Assembly: GCA_039683095.1 (NCBI GenBank)
Contig: JBDKSB010000012.1
Location: 590,293 to 654,292, forward strand
DNA length: 64,000 nt
Origin: Acidobacteriota bacterium
GTDB lineage: Bacteria > Acidobacteriota > Aminicenantia > Aminicenantales > Saccharicenantaceae
Direction: 5' to 3'
The notes beneath the pieces were generated by a model. It saw only the letters and a list, made by a program, of their open reading frames with translations, was not told where the DNA came from and did no database searches. Shown one piece after another: positions 18,021-26,783 of the stretch. A program made the translations under genes and the position numbers. Position 1 is the stretch's first letter. Every line of letters begins with the position of its first letter.

Positions 18021-19655
18021 TCACTTGGCGTCAGCGCGCTTGAACGGGCTCAGCGGCGAGAACTGCGGCAGCGCCTCGCGGTCCTGGAGCAGGTCGACGA
18101 TCCCCTGGGCCCAGCCGACGATCTGGAGCGCCCCCCGGAGGTCCCAGTCGGGCTGGACCTCGTCGGTCACCTTGTGGTACCTGGTCGCCCGGTAGTCCCC
18201 GAACTTCCTCTGGACCAGGCCCTTGTCCGGGCCCTTGGCCACGATCCCCTGGCTGAGCCAGACGCCGGGGATGCCGGCCCGGACGAAGCTGAGCTGGTCG
18301 GAGCGATAGAAAAAGCCGAGCTCCCGGTTCCGTTCGGAGGTGTAGCGGAGGCCCAGCTTCTCCGCGGCCTCGCGGCAGACGCCGTCGAGGTCGGACTGGT
18401 CGGCCCCGACGGCGAAGACGTCCTCGGTCTCGCCCCAGACGTTGACCATCTCGAGGTTGATGTCCGCGACGGCGCTCTTCCGGTCGAACGGCAGGTTGCG
18501 GGCGAAGAAGTCCGAGCCGAGGAGCAGCTGCTCCTCGGCCGTAACGGCGACGAAGCACAGATCGTCCTTGAGCTTCTCCGGCCGCTGGGCGTAGTAGCCG
18601 GCCAGGGCCAGCAGCGCGGCCGAGGCCGAGCAGTTGTCGACCGCCCCGTTGAAGATCTGGTCGCCCGCCAGGGTCTTGTCCCGGCCGAAATGATCGTAGT
18701 GGGCCGACAGGACGATGGTCCGCTTCGTCGCGGCCGGGGCCTTGGCCCGGACGATCCCGGCCACGTTGACGCCCTCGACCGTGCGAAAGGCCTGGCGCTG
18801 CCGGACCTTGGCCGTCAGCCCCAGGGGCACGGGCGCGAAGTCCGGCGTCTCGGCCTTCTCCCGGAGGGCCTTGCGGTCGAGCTTGGCCGCGGCCAGGACG
18901 CGGTCCGCCGTCTCGCCGGCGATCCAGCCCTCGAACAGGAGGCGCGGCCGGCGGTCCGGCAGGAAGAAGTTCTCGCTGCCCCACGAGGCCCGCAGCACGT
19001 CCCAGCCGTAGGCCGCGCCCTTGGCGTCGTGGATGATAAGGACGCCGGCGGCGCCGAGCTCGTCGGCCTTCTCGAATTTATAAGGCCAGCGGCCGTAATA
19101 GGTCATGGCCTCGCCGTCGAAGACGCCGCCGGGCCGATTGCCCGGCTCGTTGACCTCGACGAGCAGGATCTTGCCCGCGAGGTCCATCCCCTTGATGTCG
19201 TCCCAATTCCGCTCGGGGGCCTGGACGAGATAGCCGCCGTAGACGAGCTCCCCCGCGGCCTCGGGCGGGGCGTCCTCGCGCTCGGTCAGGACGACGAACT
19301 CGTCCCGGAGGGCGGGCGCCAGGGTCACGGCCGGGCCGGTGATCTCGAGGGAGGCCTGCGGGTCGGGCGTCGTGCCGACGAGCGGGAACGATTGCCGGTA
19401 GCTCCCGGCGAACGGTGGCTCCAGCCCCATGGCCCGGAAATAGTCCTCGTGGTAGCGGGCCGCGAGCTCGATGCCGCGCGTGCCCACGGCCCGGCCCTCG
19501 AGCTGGTCGGCCGAGAGGTCGCGGATATGAGCGGCCAGCTCGTCGATCGTGACCGGCTCCTGCCGGTTCCGGGCCCCCTGGCAGGACCAGAGCGACGCGA
19601 CAAGGATCGCCGCCGCCCCGGCCAGAACGATCTTCCGGATCGTCTCGTTGTTCAT
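18021..19655 (-). CDS. M28 aminopeptidase lipoprotein with PA domain
   Basis: 544 residues. The lipobox LWSC (Cys25) predicts a lipid anchor. A protease-associated domain (about 150-260) precedes the M28 catalytic domain: SAHYDHFG (His and Asp), GAVDNCSASAAL (bridging Asp), VTAEEQLLLGS (Glu pair), DINLEMVNVWG (here Glu replaces the usual Asp of NLDM) and ATRYHKVTDE (His). GGAGG lies just upstream of the ATG at 19655. Divergent from the DUF6305 gene. Confidence 0.9.
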   Translation of the reverse strand: MNNETIRKIVLAGAAAILVASLWSCQGARNRQEPVTIDELAAHIRDLSADQLEGRAVGTRGIELAARYHEDYFRAMGLEPPFAGSYRQSFPLVGTTPDPQASLEITGPAVTLAPALRDEFVVLTEREDAPPEAAGELVYGGYLVQAPERNWDDIKGMDLAGKILLVEVNEPGNRPGGVFDGEAMTYYGRWPYKFEKADELGAAGVLIIHDAKGAAYGWDVLRASWGSENFFLPDRRPRLLFEGWIAGETADRVLAAAKLDRKALREKAETPDFAPVPLGLTAKVRQRQAFRTVEGVNVAGIVRAKAPAATKRTIVLSAHYDHFGRDKTLAGDQIFNGAVDNCSASAALLALAGYYAQRPEKLKDDLCFVAVTAEEQLLLGSDFFARNLPFDRKSAVADINLEMVNVWGETEDVFAVGADQSDLDGVCREAAEKLGLRYTSERNRELGFFYRSDQLSFVRAGIPGVWLSQGIVAKGPDKGLVQRKFGDYRATRYHKVTDEVQPDWDLRGALQIVGWAQGIVDLLQDREALPQFSPLSPFKRADAK

Positions 19656-19719
19656 GCGTCCTCCAGCGCCGGACCTGGCCATCAGGACTGGACTATAGCA
19701 CAAAACGAGGCGGCGCGGG

Positions 19720-19748
19720 TTGACCGGTGGGGCGCTTTGGCCTAACAT
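19720..19748 (+). promoter_or_regulatory. Promoter for the DUF6305 gene
   Basis: TTGACC (19720-19725), exactly 17 bases, then TAACAT (19743-19748). ATG follows 41 bases later with AAAGGAG upstream. One of the best sigma-70-like matches in the window. Confidence 0.6.
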
Positions 19749-19788
19749 GACCTCTCGCGGCCGCCGTGGCCGAAGAAAGGAGCCCGAC

Positions 19789-20388
19789 ATGCCGAAACTC
19801 CATGGATCCGCCGCGGCCCTCGCCGCCGCCGCTCTCGTCTCCGCCCTGCTGCCCCTCGCGCTGGCCGCCCAGACGACGGAGGCCAGGGCCGAGCTGCCCG
19901 TCCTCGTCACGTCCTGCGGCCAGAGCAACGGGCCGACGACGATCAAGATCGTCCTGCAGCGGCTGAAGCTGGCCTATGACATCGAGCCCCTGGCCACGCC
20001 CGAGACGCTCAAGGCCAAGCCCTACAAGACGCTCATCGTCACCATGGGCGCCAGCCTCAAGGGCATGGGCGCGGCCGGCATCCAGATCGAGGACGAGCTG
20101 GCCCGGACAGCCGCCCTGATCGCCGAGGCCCGCAAGCAGGGCGTCAAGATCATCGGCGCCCACATCGAGGGCATGAAGCGGCGCTCGCAGGGCGCGGCGG
20201 CCGGAGACACGACCGACGAGCAGTCGATCGACGCCGTGGCCCCGAACTCGAACATCCTCCTCGTCTACAAGGAAGGGAACTCCGACGGCCGCTTCACGGT
20301 CATCTCGCAGGCCAAAAAGATCCCGCTCGTCGAGTTCGAAAAGACGATCGACCTGATCCCGACGCTCGAGAAGCTGTTCGCCAAGTAG
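19789..20388 (+). CDS. Exported DUF6305-family protein
   Basis: 199 residues. A cleavable signal peptide (to about ALAAQ, 27) precedes LPVLVTSCGQSNGPTTIKIVLQRL, the typical DUF6305 opening. GASLKGMGAAGIQIEDELARTAALIAEARKQGVKIIGAHIEGMKRR and SNILLVYKEGNSDGRFT are further conserved stretches. The fold looks alpha/beta (Rossmann-like), which is odd for an exported protein. Function is unknown; related proteins often sit near transporters, and here the neighbours are peptidases. Confidence 0.75.
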   Translation: MPKLHGSAAALAAAALVSALLPLALAAQTTEARAELPVLVTSCGQSNGPTTIKIVLQRLKLAYDIEPLATPETLKAKPYKTLIVTMGASLKGMGAAGIQIEDELARTAALIAEARKQGVKIIGAHIEGMKRRSQGAAAGDTTDEQSIDAVAPNSNILLVYKEGNSDGRFTVISQAKKIPLVEFEKTIDLIPTLEKLFAK

Positions 20389-20553
20389 CTCGAAGGACCG
20401 GCGGGACGGCCCCGGCGGCGTTATTTCTTGGTTCTTCTCCCATTTCCGGGAAACCTCTCGAGACGGCCAGGGATGTACGGCAGGGAGGGGAGCTAGAGGC
20501 GATACCCTGAGCCAAGCCGGAGGGCGTCTCGCCCAAAGAGCATAAGTCGGCCG

Positions 20554-22641
20554 CTACTTTTTCCTGATCGTCACCAGCCCGAGCTTCTCCTGGATCCCGA
20601 CCCATTTCTCGACCTCGAGGAGGTCGAGGGGCTCGAATTCGGCCGATGCGGCGTCGCGGATGTCGAGGATCGACCGTTCGCCGTCGATGAAGTTCCTGAG
20701 CTCCCGCTCGGCCCTCATGATGGACAGGGGCGGCTGGTAGTTGAGCTTGCGCATCTCGTCCCGCAGGCCCATCGTCGCCTCCGCCCTCTCGGCGCGGACG
20801 GGAACGAGTCCGGCCAGCCGCGTCTCGTCCCCGGTCGGGGCCGCCTTCACGGCCTTGACCCCGAGCGCCCGGCAGCGGGACGCGTAGAGGTCATCGATGT
20901 CCTTGAGGCCGGCGGCCCGGACCGCGTCGAGCCGGGCCAGCCGGCCGCCGAGCACGGCCTCCGTCCCGGCGTCGGCCCGGATGAAATAGCGGACCGACGC
21001 CAGGGCCTTCTTTTCCCGCGCCGCGCCCTGGTTGACCAGAACGCGAGCCTCCCTGGCCGCTTCGTGGACCGACTTCGCGCCGGCCGCCAGGAGCAGGCGC
21101 TCGGCCCGGGCCCGGTCCTCCCCCAGCCGGCCGCCCTGCCGGGCCGAGATCTCGGCCATGATCCGCGACGCCTCGGCCGGGCCGGCGTTGGCCAGGAACT
21201 CGGCCGCGGCGGCCGAGATCGCGACCACCCGCTTGAGCTGGGTCGCGTCGGACTTGTCCGGCGTATCGCCGCTGGTGTGGTACCACTGGTCCGGCCAGAC
21301 GATCATCAGCACGGCGGGGATGCGGATGCCGCCGTCGACGAAGACGTCGTGGTCGCTGCCGCCCGAATAGCGCTCGACGAGGAAATAGAACGGGTCCCGA
21401 GAGCCGGTCGGGGCCAGCACGCCGCCCGTCGTCCAGTTGGCCTCCTGGGCGTCCCGCTGGGAATCGCCCATCCACTCGATATAGGAAGCCATGACGTCGT
21501 TGAGGTAGGTCGGCAGGGACCAGGGCGTCTGATTGAGGCGGAAGTAGCTCTGGTTCCTGACCAGGCCCTCGCCGACCATGTCCAGGTTGATGTCGGCGAA
21601 GATCCGCTTGCGGATGTCGGGATTCAGCCGCAGGTAGGCCGCTGTCCCGGAGATCTCCGGGACGAAGAGGAAGCGCACGGACCGCTTGAGCGGCGGGATC
21701 CGGCCCTCGCTCACCAGCTTCTTCAGGACGCGCGCCGTCTCCAGGATGGCCGCCGCGCCGGAGGCGTTGTCGTTGGCCCCCTGCTTGGCCCAGCCCTCGT
21801 ATAGATGGGCCGTGAAGACGAGCTCCTCGTCCGGGCGCTCCGCGCCCTTGATCAGGCCGACCGTCAGCTGGTCCTTGTAGCCCTCGACGAGCTGGGTCCT
21901 GGCCACGGCCCGGAGGACGACGCGTTCGCCCCGCTCGAGGCTGTCCCGGAGCTCCTGGCCCTGCCGCTCGGAGATCATGAAGCCGAACGCGGCCCGGTCC
22001 TTTTCGGCCGGCCGCAGGCCGCTCCAGCCGACCTCGTCCCGGTCGAACTCCGGGTGGCTCGAGGACCAGCCGACGAGCCCGGCGGCGCCGTGCTTCAGGA
22101 CCCCGATCCGGCGGGCCATTTCGGGAGAGCCGTTGACCAGCAGGATCTTGCCTTCGACGTCCTTGTCCTTGTAGCACTCCTCGCGGTTGCCCGGCCCGAC
22201 ATAGACGAGCTCGGCCGTCGTGTCCGTCGACTCGCTCCCGGAACAGAGGCAGGCGGGGACCGCGTCGAGGTCGGTGATCTTGCGCCGCTCGGGTTCGACC
22301 ATCCAGAGCTCGGCCGATTCGGCGTCCCAGGTTGTCCGGCCCCGCACCGGCAGGTCGACCGTGAAGGCCTCGTCGAGGCCGTACTCCCGCAGCTTCGCGA
22401 GGACGAAGGCGGATTCGAAGTAGCCGGTCCGGTATTCCTCGGCCTTGCGGTTCCGGACGAACCCGGCGAGCGAGATCTCGCTCTGGAGCGCTAGCTCGCC
22501 GGACGCCTCGTTGACGACGGCTTGAAGGACCTGCGGCGCGCTCGGGGCGGGCCGGGGCGGGGTGTCCTGGGCGGAGACGGCTCCGAGAAGGACGAGGCCG
22601 GCGGCCATGGCCATGACGGCGGCGGACGGGATGCGTTTCAT
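20554..22641 (-). CDS. Exported M28-type peptidase with PA domain and helical C-terminus
   Basis: 695 residues. A signal peptide (to AQD, about 25) and a PA domain around 175-270 precede an M28-like catalytic domain: AHLYEGWAKQGANDNASGAAA (His, bridging Asp), FVPEISGTAAYL (Glu), DINLDMVG (Asp) and WYHTSGDTPD (His). The usual paired Glu is reduced to PEIS, so catalysis may differ from classic M28. The C-terminal 180 residues are mainly helical with a winged-helix-like end (ILDIRDAASAEFEPLDLLEVEKWVGIQEKLGLV). The ATG at 22641 has GGAGG upstream. Convergent with the DUF6305 gene. Confidence 0.82.
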   Translation of the reverse strand: MKRIPSAAVMAMAAGLVLLGAVSAQDTPPRPAPSAPQVLQAVVNEASGELALQSEISLAGFVRNRKAEEYRTGYFESAFVLAKLREYGLDEAFTVDLPVRGRTTWDAESAELWMVEPERRKITDLDAVPACLCSGSESTDTTAELVYVGPGNREECYKDKDVEGKILLVNGSPEMARRIGVLKHGAAGLVGWSSSHPEFDRDEVGWSGLRPAEKDRAAFGFMISERQGQELRDSLERGERVVLRAVARTQLVEGYKDQLTVGLIKGAERPDEELVFTAHLYEGWAKQGANDNASGAAAILETARVLKKLVSEGRIPPLKRSVRFLFVPEISGTAAYLRLNPDIRKRIFADINLDMVGEGLVRNQSYFRLNQTPWSLPTYLNDVMASYIEWMGDSQRDAQEANWTTGGVLAPTGSRDPFYFLVERYSGGSDHDVFVDGGIRIPAVLMIVWPDQWYHTSGDTPDKSDATQLKRVVAISAAAAEFLANAGPAEASRIMAEISARQGGRLGEDRARAERLLLAAGAKSVHEAAREARVLVNQGAAREKKALASVRYFIRADAGTEAVLGGRLARLDAVRAAGLKDIDDLYASRCRALGVKAVKAAPTGDETRLAGLVPVRAERAEATMGLRDEMRKLNYQPPLSIMRAERELRNFIDGERSILDIRDAASAEFEPLDLLEVEKWVGIQEKLGLVTIRKK

Positions 22642-22781
22642 GCTGACCTCCTGGACCGGGATGGACGGACATTCTACCGGACGCGGCGCGAAAAGCAAAG
22701 GTTGCGCCTTCCCGGCGAAAAAACGGCGCGCCGATCCCCGGGCCCGGCCCCCAAAAAGGATTCCCCGGCGGGGCGCGACTG

Positions 22782-22790
22782 TGATACAAT
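22782..22790 (+). promoter_or_regulatory. Extended -10 promoter for the 22.8-26 kb operon
   Basis: TGATACAAT is a TGn extended -10 with TACAAT at 22785-22790, 45 bases before the ATG at 22836. No clear -35 is seen. Confidence 0.45.
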
Positions 22791-22835
22791 CCGCGCGGGA
22801 CGGGGAGGAAGACGGGGCCGAAGGAGGTCCGGTCC

Positions 22836-23408
22836 ATGGTCGCAACGGAAACCGCTAAGACGGTCGTCCTTATCCTGTTCGGCCTGTCCATCCTGTGGAT
22901 CGTCGTCATCATCGTCCGGAACGACATGCAGACGATCATCCGGGCCCTCATCGTCGCCGCCCTGCTCGGGCTGGCGCTCTACTACGTCGGTCACACCAAG
23001 CTCGAGAAGCTGTCCTTCCAGGCCGTCAAGGAGGAGCTGTTCCCGGTCCGGGCCCGGGACTACTCCTTTGACCGGCGGGAAGGCTACGTCGACGGCCGGC
23101 CGACCACGACCTTTGTCTTTCAGGATCCCGGGCCGCCGCTCTCCCTGGTCATGATGAGCGGCGGCAAGCACATGGCCATCAAGGACATCCGGCCGGTCAA
23201 CGTCGTCCTCGAGTATCTCGGCCTGCCGCCCGTCGCCGCCGGCGTCCCCGAGCTCGCCGCCGCGACCGGCCACTCCATGGACGCCGACAAGTTCCGCTGG
23301 GACGATTACGAGGGGGGCGTGCTGCTGCTCGAGCGCGGCATCTGCCGGGACTTGGGCTCGGCCCAGACCTTCACCTGCATCGCCCGGATCACGGTCACCG
23401 CCCGATGA
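22836..23408 (+). CDS. Membrane protein of unknown function
   Basis: 190 residues. Two adjacent membrane helices (about 8-27 and 33-52) precede a soluble domain with RPTTTFVFQDPGPPLSLVMMSGGKHMAIKDIRPVNVVLEYLGLP. Two Cys near the end (GICRDL and FTCIA) could pair if the domain faces outside. I do not recognise the family. It is the first gene of a four-gene overlapping operon with a permease, a tiny membrane protein and an AstE-like hydrolase. Confidence 0.7.
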   Translation: MVATETAKTVVLILFGLSILWIVVIIVRNDMQTIIRALIVAALLGLALYYVGHTKLEKLSFQAVKEELFPVRARDYSFDRREGYVDGRPTTTFVFQDPGPPLSLVMMSGGKHMAIKDIRPVNVVLEYLGLPPVAAGVPELAAATGHSMDADKFRWDDYEGGVLLLERGICRDLGSAQTFTCIARITVTAR

Positions 23409-24697
23409 GCGCCACGACATCCGCGGCCCTGATCCTGGCCGTCATGGTCGCGGCCTTTGTCGCCGCCAAGCTGTTCAAGGTCTCGACCGAGCTGGCCCTT
23501 TTCGCCGCCGCCCTGGCCGGGGCGCTGGCCGGGGGCAACGGCGTGCCGGCCCGGGCCCTGGTGGAGGGGGCCTTCACCTACTTCGACATCGTCCTCATCT
23601 TCGTCACGGCCACGCTGTTCATGAACCTGCTCAAGGACTCGGGCGCGGCCGTGTTCGTCGTCCGGGCCATCCTGCGGCGCTTCCACCGGCACAAGGCCAT
23701 GCTCTTCGTCCTGCTGGCCTTGCTCCTGCTCGTGCCCGGGGCCCTGACCGGGGCGGGCAGCGTCACCGTCCTGATCATGGGCGGCATGGCGGCCACCGTC
23801 CTCGGCACCATGGACATCCCCAGGCCCAAGGTGGCGGCCATCATCTTCATCATCGCCGGGCTGAGCGCGGCCGCGCCGCCGGTCAACCTCTGGGCCATGC
23901 TGGCGGCGGCCGGGGTCAACATGCCCTACGTCGGCTTCTTCCTGCCGCTGCTCGTGCCCTGCGTCCTGCTGGCCCTGCTGACCATCTTCATCCTCGGGGC
24001 CAAGTCCAAGCCCGTCGACCTGGCCAAGGCGCTGGCCGAGCTGCCCGAGGCCCCGCCCCGCATGAACTGGGTCCGGGTCGGGACGCCGTTCCTGGTCTTC
24101 TTCGCCCTCGTCCTCGCCGGCCGCGTCTTCCCCTTCAGCCTGCCCGTCCTCGGCCTGCCGCTGATGTTCGCGGCGGCGGCCCTGGCGGCGCTCCTGCTCT
24201 CCCCGGTCCGGATCGACGTCCTCAGGACCTCGCGGGAGACCGTTCACCAACTCCTGCCGCTCATCGGGACGCTGACCTGCGCCGGGATCCTGGTCGAGAT
24301 CATGGCCCTGACCGGGGTCCGCGGCCTCATCGCCATCACCGCGGTCACGCTGCCGGTGGCCGTGGTCATCGGCACGCTGGCCCTGACGCTGCCGGTCTCC
24401 GAGGCCGTGCTGATGTGGGGGGCGGCCCCCGTTCTCGGCGTGCCGCTGGTCCTGCTCTTCAACACCATCGGCCTCAACCCGGTCGTCGCCCTGGCCGGGA
24501 TGACCGTCATCTGGCCGCTCGGCGACGCCATCCCCCCGACGGCCATCATCGGCCGGCTGACGACTACGACCGTCGGCATGAAGGAGCCCTATGGCCGGTT
24601 CCTGAGATACTGCATCGTGCCGGGGATCCTCATCGCCGTCGTCGGGACGCTCATGGTGGTCTTCAGCAAGAAATTGGCCTTCCTGACGGTGTTCTGA
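23405..24697 (+). CDS. DctM-like / TRAP-type large permease
   Basis: 430 residues with roughly 11-12 membrane helices and no signal peptide. Features that recall the DctM/ion-transporter superfamily are the twin half-repeats with re-entrant-like GALTGAGSVTVLIMGGMAATV and GLSAAAPPVNLWAMLAAAGVNMPY in the first half, and PLGDAIPPTAIIGRL in the second. No TRAP small subunit or periplasmic receptor is adjacent, so it may be a secondary carrier of the wider ion-transporter superfamily. It starts by ATGA overlap with the gene before it. Substrate is unknown; an amino-acid or acyl-amino-acid product of the downstream hydrolase is a guess. Confidence 0.78.
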   Translation: MSATTSAALILAVMVAAFVAAKLFKVSTELALFAAALAGALAGGNGVPARALVEGAFTYFDIVLIFVTATLFMNLLKDSGAAVFVVRAILRRFHRHKAMLFVLLALLLLVPGALTGAGSVTVLIMGGMAATVLGTMDIPRPKVAAIIFIIAGLSAAAPPVNLWAMLAAAGVNMPYVGFFLPLLVPCVLLALLTIFILGAKSKPVDLAKALAELPEAPPRMNWVRVGTPFLVFFALVLAGRVFPFSLPVLGLPLMFAAAALAALLLSPVRIDVLRTSRETVHQLLPLIGTLTCAGILVEIMALTGVRGLIAITAVTLPVAVVIGTLALTLPVSEAVLMWGAAPVLGVPLVLLFNTIGLNPVVALAGMTVIWPLGDAIPPTAIIGRLTTTTVGMKEPYGRFLRYCIVPGILIAVVGTLMVVFSKKLAFLTVF

Positions 24698-24698
24698 C

Positions 24699-24860
24699 AT
24701 GAACATGAATACGATCGTGACCGTTCTTTATTATGTCCTGACCGCCTATGTCGCCCTCCTCCTCGTCTGGAACTTCCTCAAGAGGAAGAACTGGCAGGAG
24801 GAGCTCCTCTATATGATCGTCCTCATACCCTTCGTCCTGCGTCTCCTGAGGCTCAAATGA
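24699..24860 (+). CDS. Small 53-residue membrane protein
   Basis: The reading frame between the permease and hydrolase genes encodes MNMNTIVTVLYYVLTAYVA and onward to LRLLRLK. One hydrophobic helix (about 7-26) is followed by KRKNWQEE and a second hydrophobic stretch (37-50). It starts one base after the permease stop and overlaps the hydrolase by ATGA, so only this frame fills the gap and translation is coupled on both sides. It may be a small accessory subunit of the permease, analogous in position to small subunits of other carriers. Confidence 0.75.
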   Translation: MNMNTIVTVLYYVLTAYVALLLVWNFLKRKNWQEELLYMIVLIPFVLRLLRLK

Positions 24861-26008
24861 TCCGCAAGCTCGTATCCGTCGCCGTCGGGACAGCCCTGGC
24901 GTTCTTCGCCGGGCTGAGCTTCTACCGGAGCCGGCACCTGCGCGAGCCTGTCGTGCCCGGCCCGGCCCTGGCCCGGGTGGCCAGGCTGGGGGACTATTTC
25001 CCGCCGATCAAGGGCACGGTCAACGACGCCAACGTTTACGTCCTCGAGGGGAAGGAGCCCGGCGGCACGGTCCTGCTCCTCGGCGGCACCCACCCGGAGG
25101 AGCCGGCCGGGCGCCTGGCCGCCTGGATCTTCACGGAGAACGCCGCCCTCGAGCGCGGGCGGCTCCTGGTCATCCTGTCGGCCAACCGGAGCGCCACGAC
25201 GGGGACCCGCGTCGGCGGCGCCTACCCGCCCGACTTCACCATCCCGACCGCGTGGGGCGGCCAGAAGTTCCGCATGGGCGACCGCTGGTCGAACCCGCTC
25301 GACCAGTGGCCCGACCCGGAAGTCTACCTGCACTACCCGTCTCGCCAGCAGCTGGCCTACGTCGACATCCGCAACCTCAACCGGAGCTTCCCCGGCCGGC
25401 CGAACGGCACCCTGACCGAGCAAACCTGCTACGCCATCTGCGAGCTCATCCGGCGGGAGAAGGTCGACATCGAGATCGACTTCCACGAGGCCGAGCTCCA
25501 GTATCCCGTCATCAGCACGATCGTGGCCCACGAGAAGGGGGCGGAGCTGGCCGCCGCCGCGGCGATGTTCATCAGCAGCCTGGAGGGATTCGCCATCGGT
25601 GTCGAGAACTCGCCCAAGGCCCTGCGGGGCCTCTCGCACCGCGAGATCGGCGACGCGACCGGCGCCATCTCGCTCCTGCTCGAGGCGCCGGAGCCGTTCC
25701 TCGACGCGACGCGGGGCCGGACGGACCGCCGGCTCCTGCTCACCGGCCAGGATCAGTTCGTCGTCCGGGCAGGCCGGCGCGGCCTGCTGTTCGAGAAGAT
25801 CGACGAAAAGGGCTGGCCCATCGACGTCCGGGTCGGACGTCACACCTCGACCGTCCTGCAGTTGCTCGAGATCTGGTCGGGCGACCATCCGGACCGGGCC
25901 GTCGCCCTTACGGGCGTGCCCCGCTACGGCGAGGTCATCGAGAAGGGCACGGGCGTCTTCCTCAAGGACCCCAGGCCGGTCGATCCCTCCCGGCTCTTCT
26001 ACGAGTAG
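24857..26008 (+). CDS. Succinylglutamate desuccinylase / aspartoacylase-like M14-family hydrolase
   Basis: 383 residues with an N-terminal membrane anchor (about 5-22). Zinc motif GGTHPEEPAG (His and Glu), then DIRNLNRSFPG and IDFHEAELQYP (third ligand and general base region) follow the AstE/aspartoacylase pattern. These enzymes deacylate N-acyl amino acids or trim peptides. The anchor suggests action at the membrane, probably outside the cytoplasm, close to the permease encoded upstream. Last gene of the operon; convergent with the coiled-coil lipoprotein gene 21 bases away. Confidence 0.85.
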   Translation: MIRKLVSVAVGTALAFFAGLSFYRSRHLREPVVPGPALARVARLGDYFPPIKGTVNDANVYVLEGKEPGGTVLLLGGTHPEEPAGRLAAWIFTENAALERGRLLVILSANRSATTGTRVGGAYPPDFTIPTAWGGQKFRMGDRWSNPLDQWPDPEVYLHYPSRQQLAYVDIRNLNRSFPGRPNGTLTEQTCYAICELIRREKVDIEIDFHEAELQYPVISTIVAHEKGAELAAAAAMFISSLEGFAIGVENSPKALRGLSHREIGDATGAISLLLEAPEPFLDATRGRTDRRLLLTGQDQFVVRAGRRGLLFEKIDEKGWPIDVRVGRHTSTVLQLLEIWSGDHPDRAVALTGVPRYGEVIEKGTGVFLKDPRPVDPSRLFYE

Positions 26009-26029
26009 CCGGCGGAACGGCGGGATCCG

Positions 26030-26686
26030 TCAGGCCGCCGTCTTTTTGCCCCGGGCGAATCCGACGATGGCCAGGATGACGGCCAGGGCCAGCAGGACCC
26101 CCAGGATCAGCGTGGTCGATTTCTTGGCGGAGACCGTCTTGTCCAGGGTGGCCTGCAGGGCGGTCTTGTCGGCGTTCAGGGCGGCCATGGCCTTGGACTG
26201 CTCATCGGCCGCCGCCTTGAGCGAGGCCACGCTCTGCTGCAGCGACGCGATCTCGCCGTCCTTGGCGGCGATGGCCGCTTCCATCTCGGCCGCTTTCTTC
26301 TTCAGCCCGGCGATGGCGCCGTTGAGGCCGCGGACCTTCTTGGTCAGGGACGCTTCGGTCTCTTTCCCGGCGGCCACGGCCTTGTCCAGCTCGGCCTTCT
26401 GGGTCTCCAGGGCCGCGACCTGCTCCTTGAGGGAAGCCGCGCCCGCGGCCAGCTGCCTGTTCTGATCCTGGGCGCCGGCCAGGGCCGCCTGGACGTCGTT
26501 CAGGCTCTTGTCCAGGGCGCTGTTCTTCTGCTGCAGATCGTTGATCGTGCCGCTGGCCTGGGCCAGCTTCTGGGCGTCCTGCTGCTCGAGCGTCCGGTAG
26601 CGCTTCTTGGTCACGCATCCGACGGACGTCGCCAGGAAGACGGCGGCCACGATCAGGGTCAGGACAGCCAGGGTTTTCTTGGACAT
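26030..26686 (-). CDS. Coiled-coil lipoprotein with C-terminal membrane helix
   Basis: 218 residues. Signal peptide with lipobox TSVGC (Cys24), then about 150 residues of uninterrupted heptads rich in Ala, Gln, Lys and Leu (LQQKNSALDKSLNDVQAALAGAQDQN). After KKSTT comes a hydrophobic segment (about 190-210, LILGVLLALAVILAIVGF) and a basic tail. A lipid anchor at one end and a membrane helix at the other could let it span between the two membranes or bend back. It resembles Lpp-type or SH3-less spacer proteins only in composition. Confidence 0.75.
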   Translation of the reverse strand: MSKKTLAVLTLIVAAVFLATSVGCVTKKRYRTLEQQDAQKLAQASGTINDLQQKNSALDKSLNDVQAALAGAQDQNRQLAAGAASLKEQVAALETQKAELDKAVAAGKETEASLTKKVRGLNGAIAGLKKKAAEMEAAIAAKDGEIASLQQSVASLKAAADEQSKAMAALNADKTALQATLDKTVSAKKSTTLILGVLLALAVILAIVGFARGKKTAA

Positions 26687-26720
26687 GACTCCTCCCTCGG
26701 TGAATACTTGCGGTTGGGCA

Positions 26721-26750
26721 TATCTTCGGCCCGGACCGGCCGTTTGTCAA
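26721..26750 (-). promoter_or_regulatory. Promoter for the coiled-coil lipoprotein gene
   Basis: Reading the minus strand, a perfect TTGACA lies at 26750-26745. The -10 is weak: AAGATA or AGATAT around 26726-26719 with 18-19 base spacing. It begins right after the terminator of the pgs operon. Confidence 0.45.
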
Positions 26751-26753
26751 CTG

Positions 26754-26779
26754 AAAAAACGGCGAAGTTTCCCTTCGCG
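26754..26779 (-). terminator. Terminator of the pgs operon
   Basis: On the minus strand GCGAAG and CTTCGC (26778-26773 with 26767-26762) form a 6-bp stem with a 5-base loop. Two bases and then six T (26759-26754) follow. It starts five bases after the pgsW stop. Confidence 0.6.
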
Positions 26780-26783
26780 CCCG

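Noticed and set aside
20389-20553. Possible structured RNA between convergent genes
   Set aside because: Only a short GGGCG/CGCCC hairpin is clear; it matches no riboswitch I know and has no downstream gene to control.
23306-24706. 466-codon minus-strand frame opposite the permease
   Set aside because: Gly/Asp/Gln/Arg/His repeats mirror hydrophobic codons of the permease; not protein-like.
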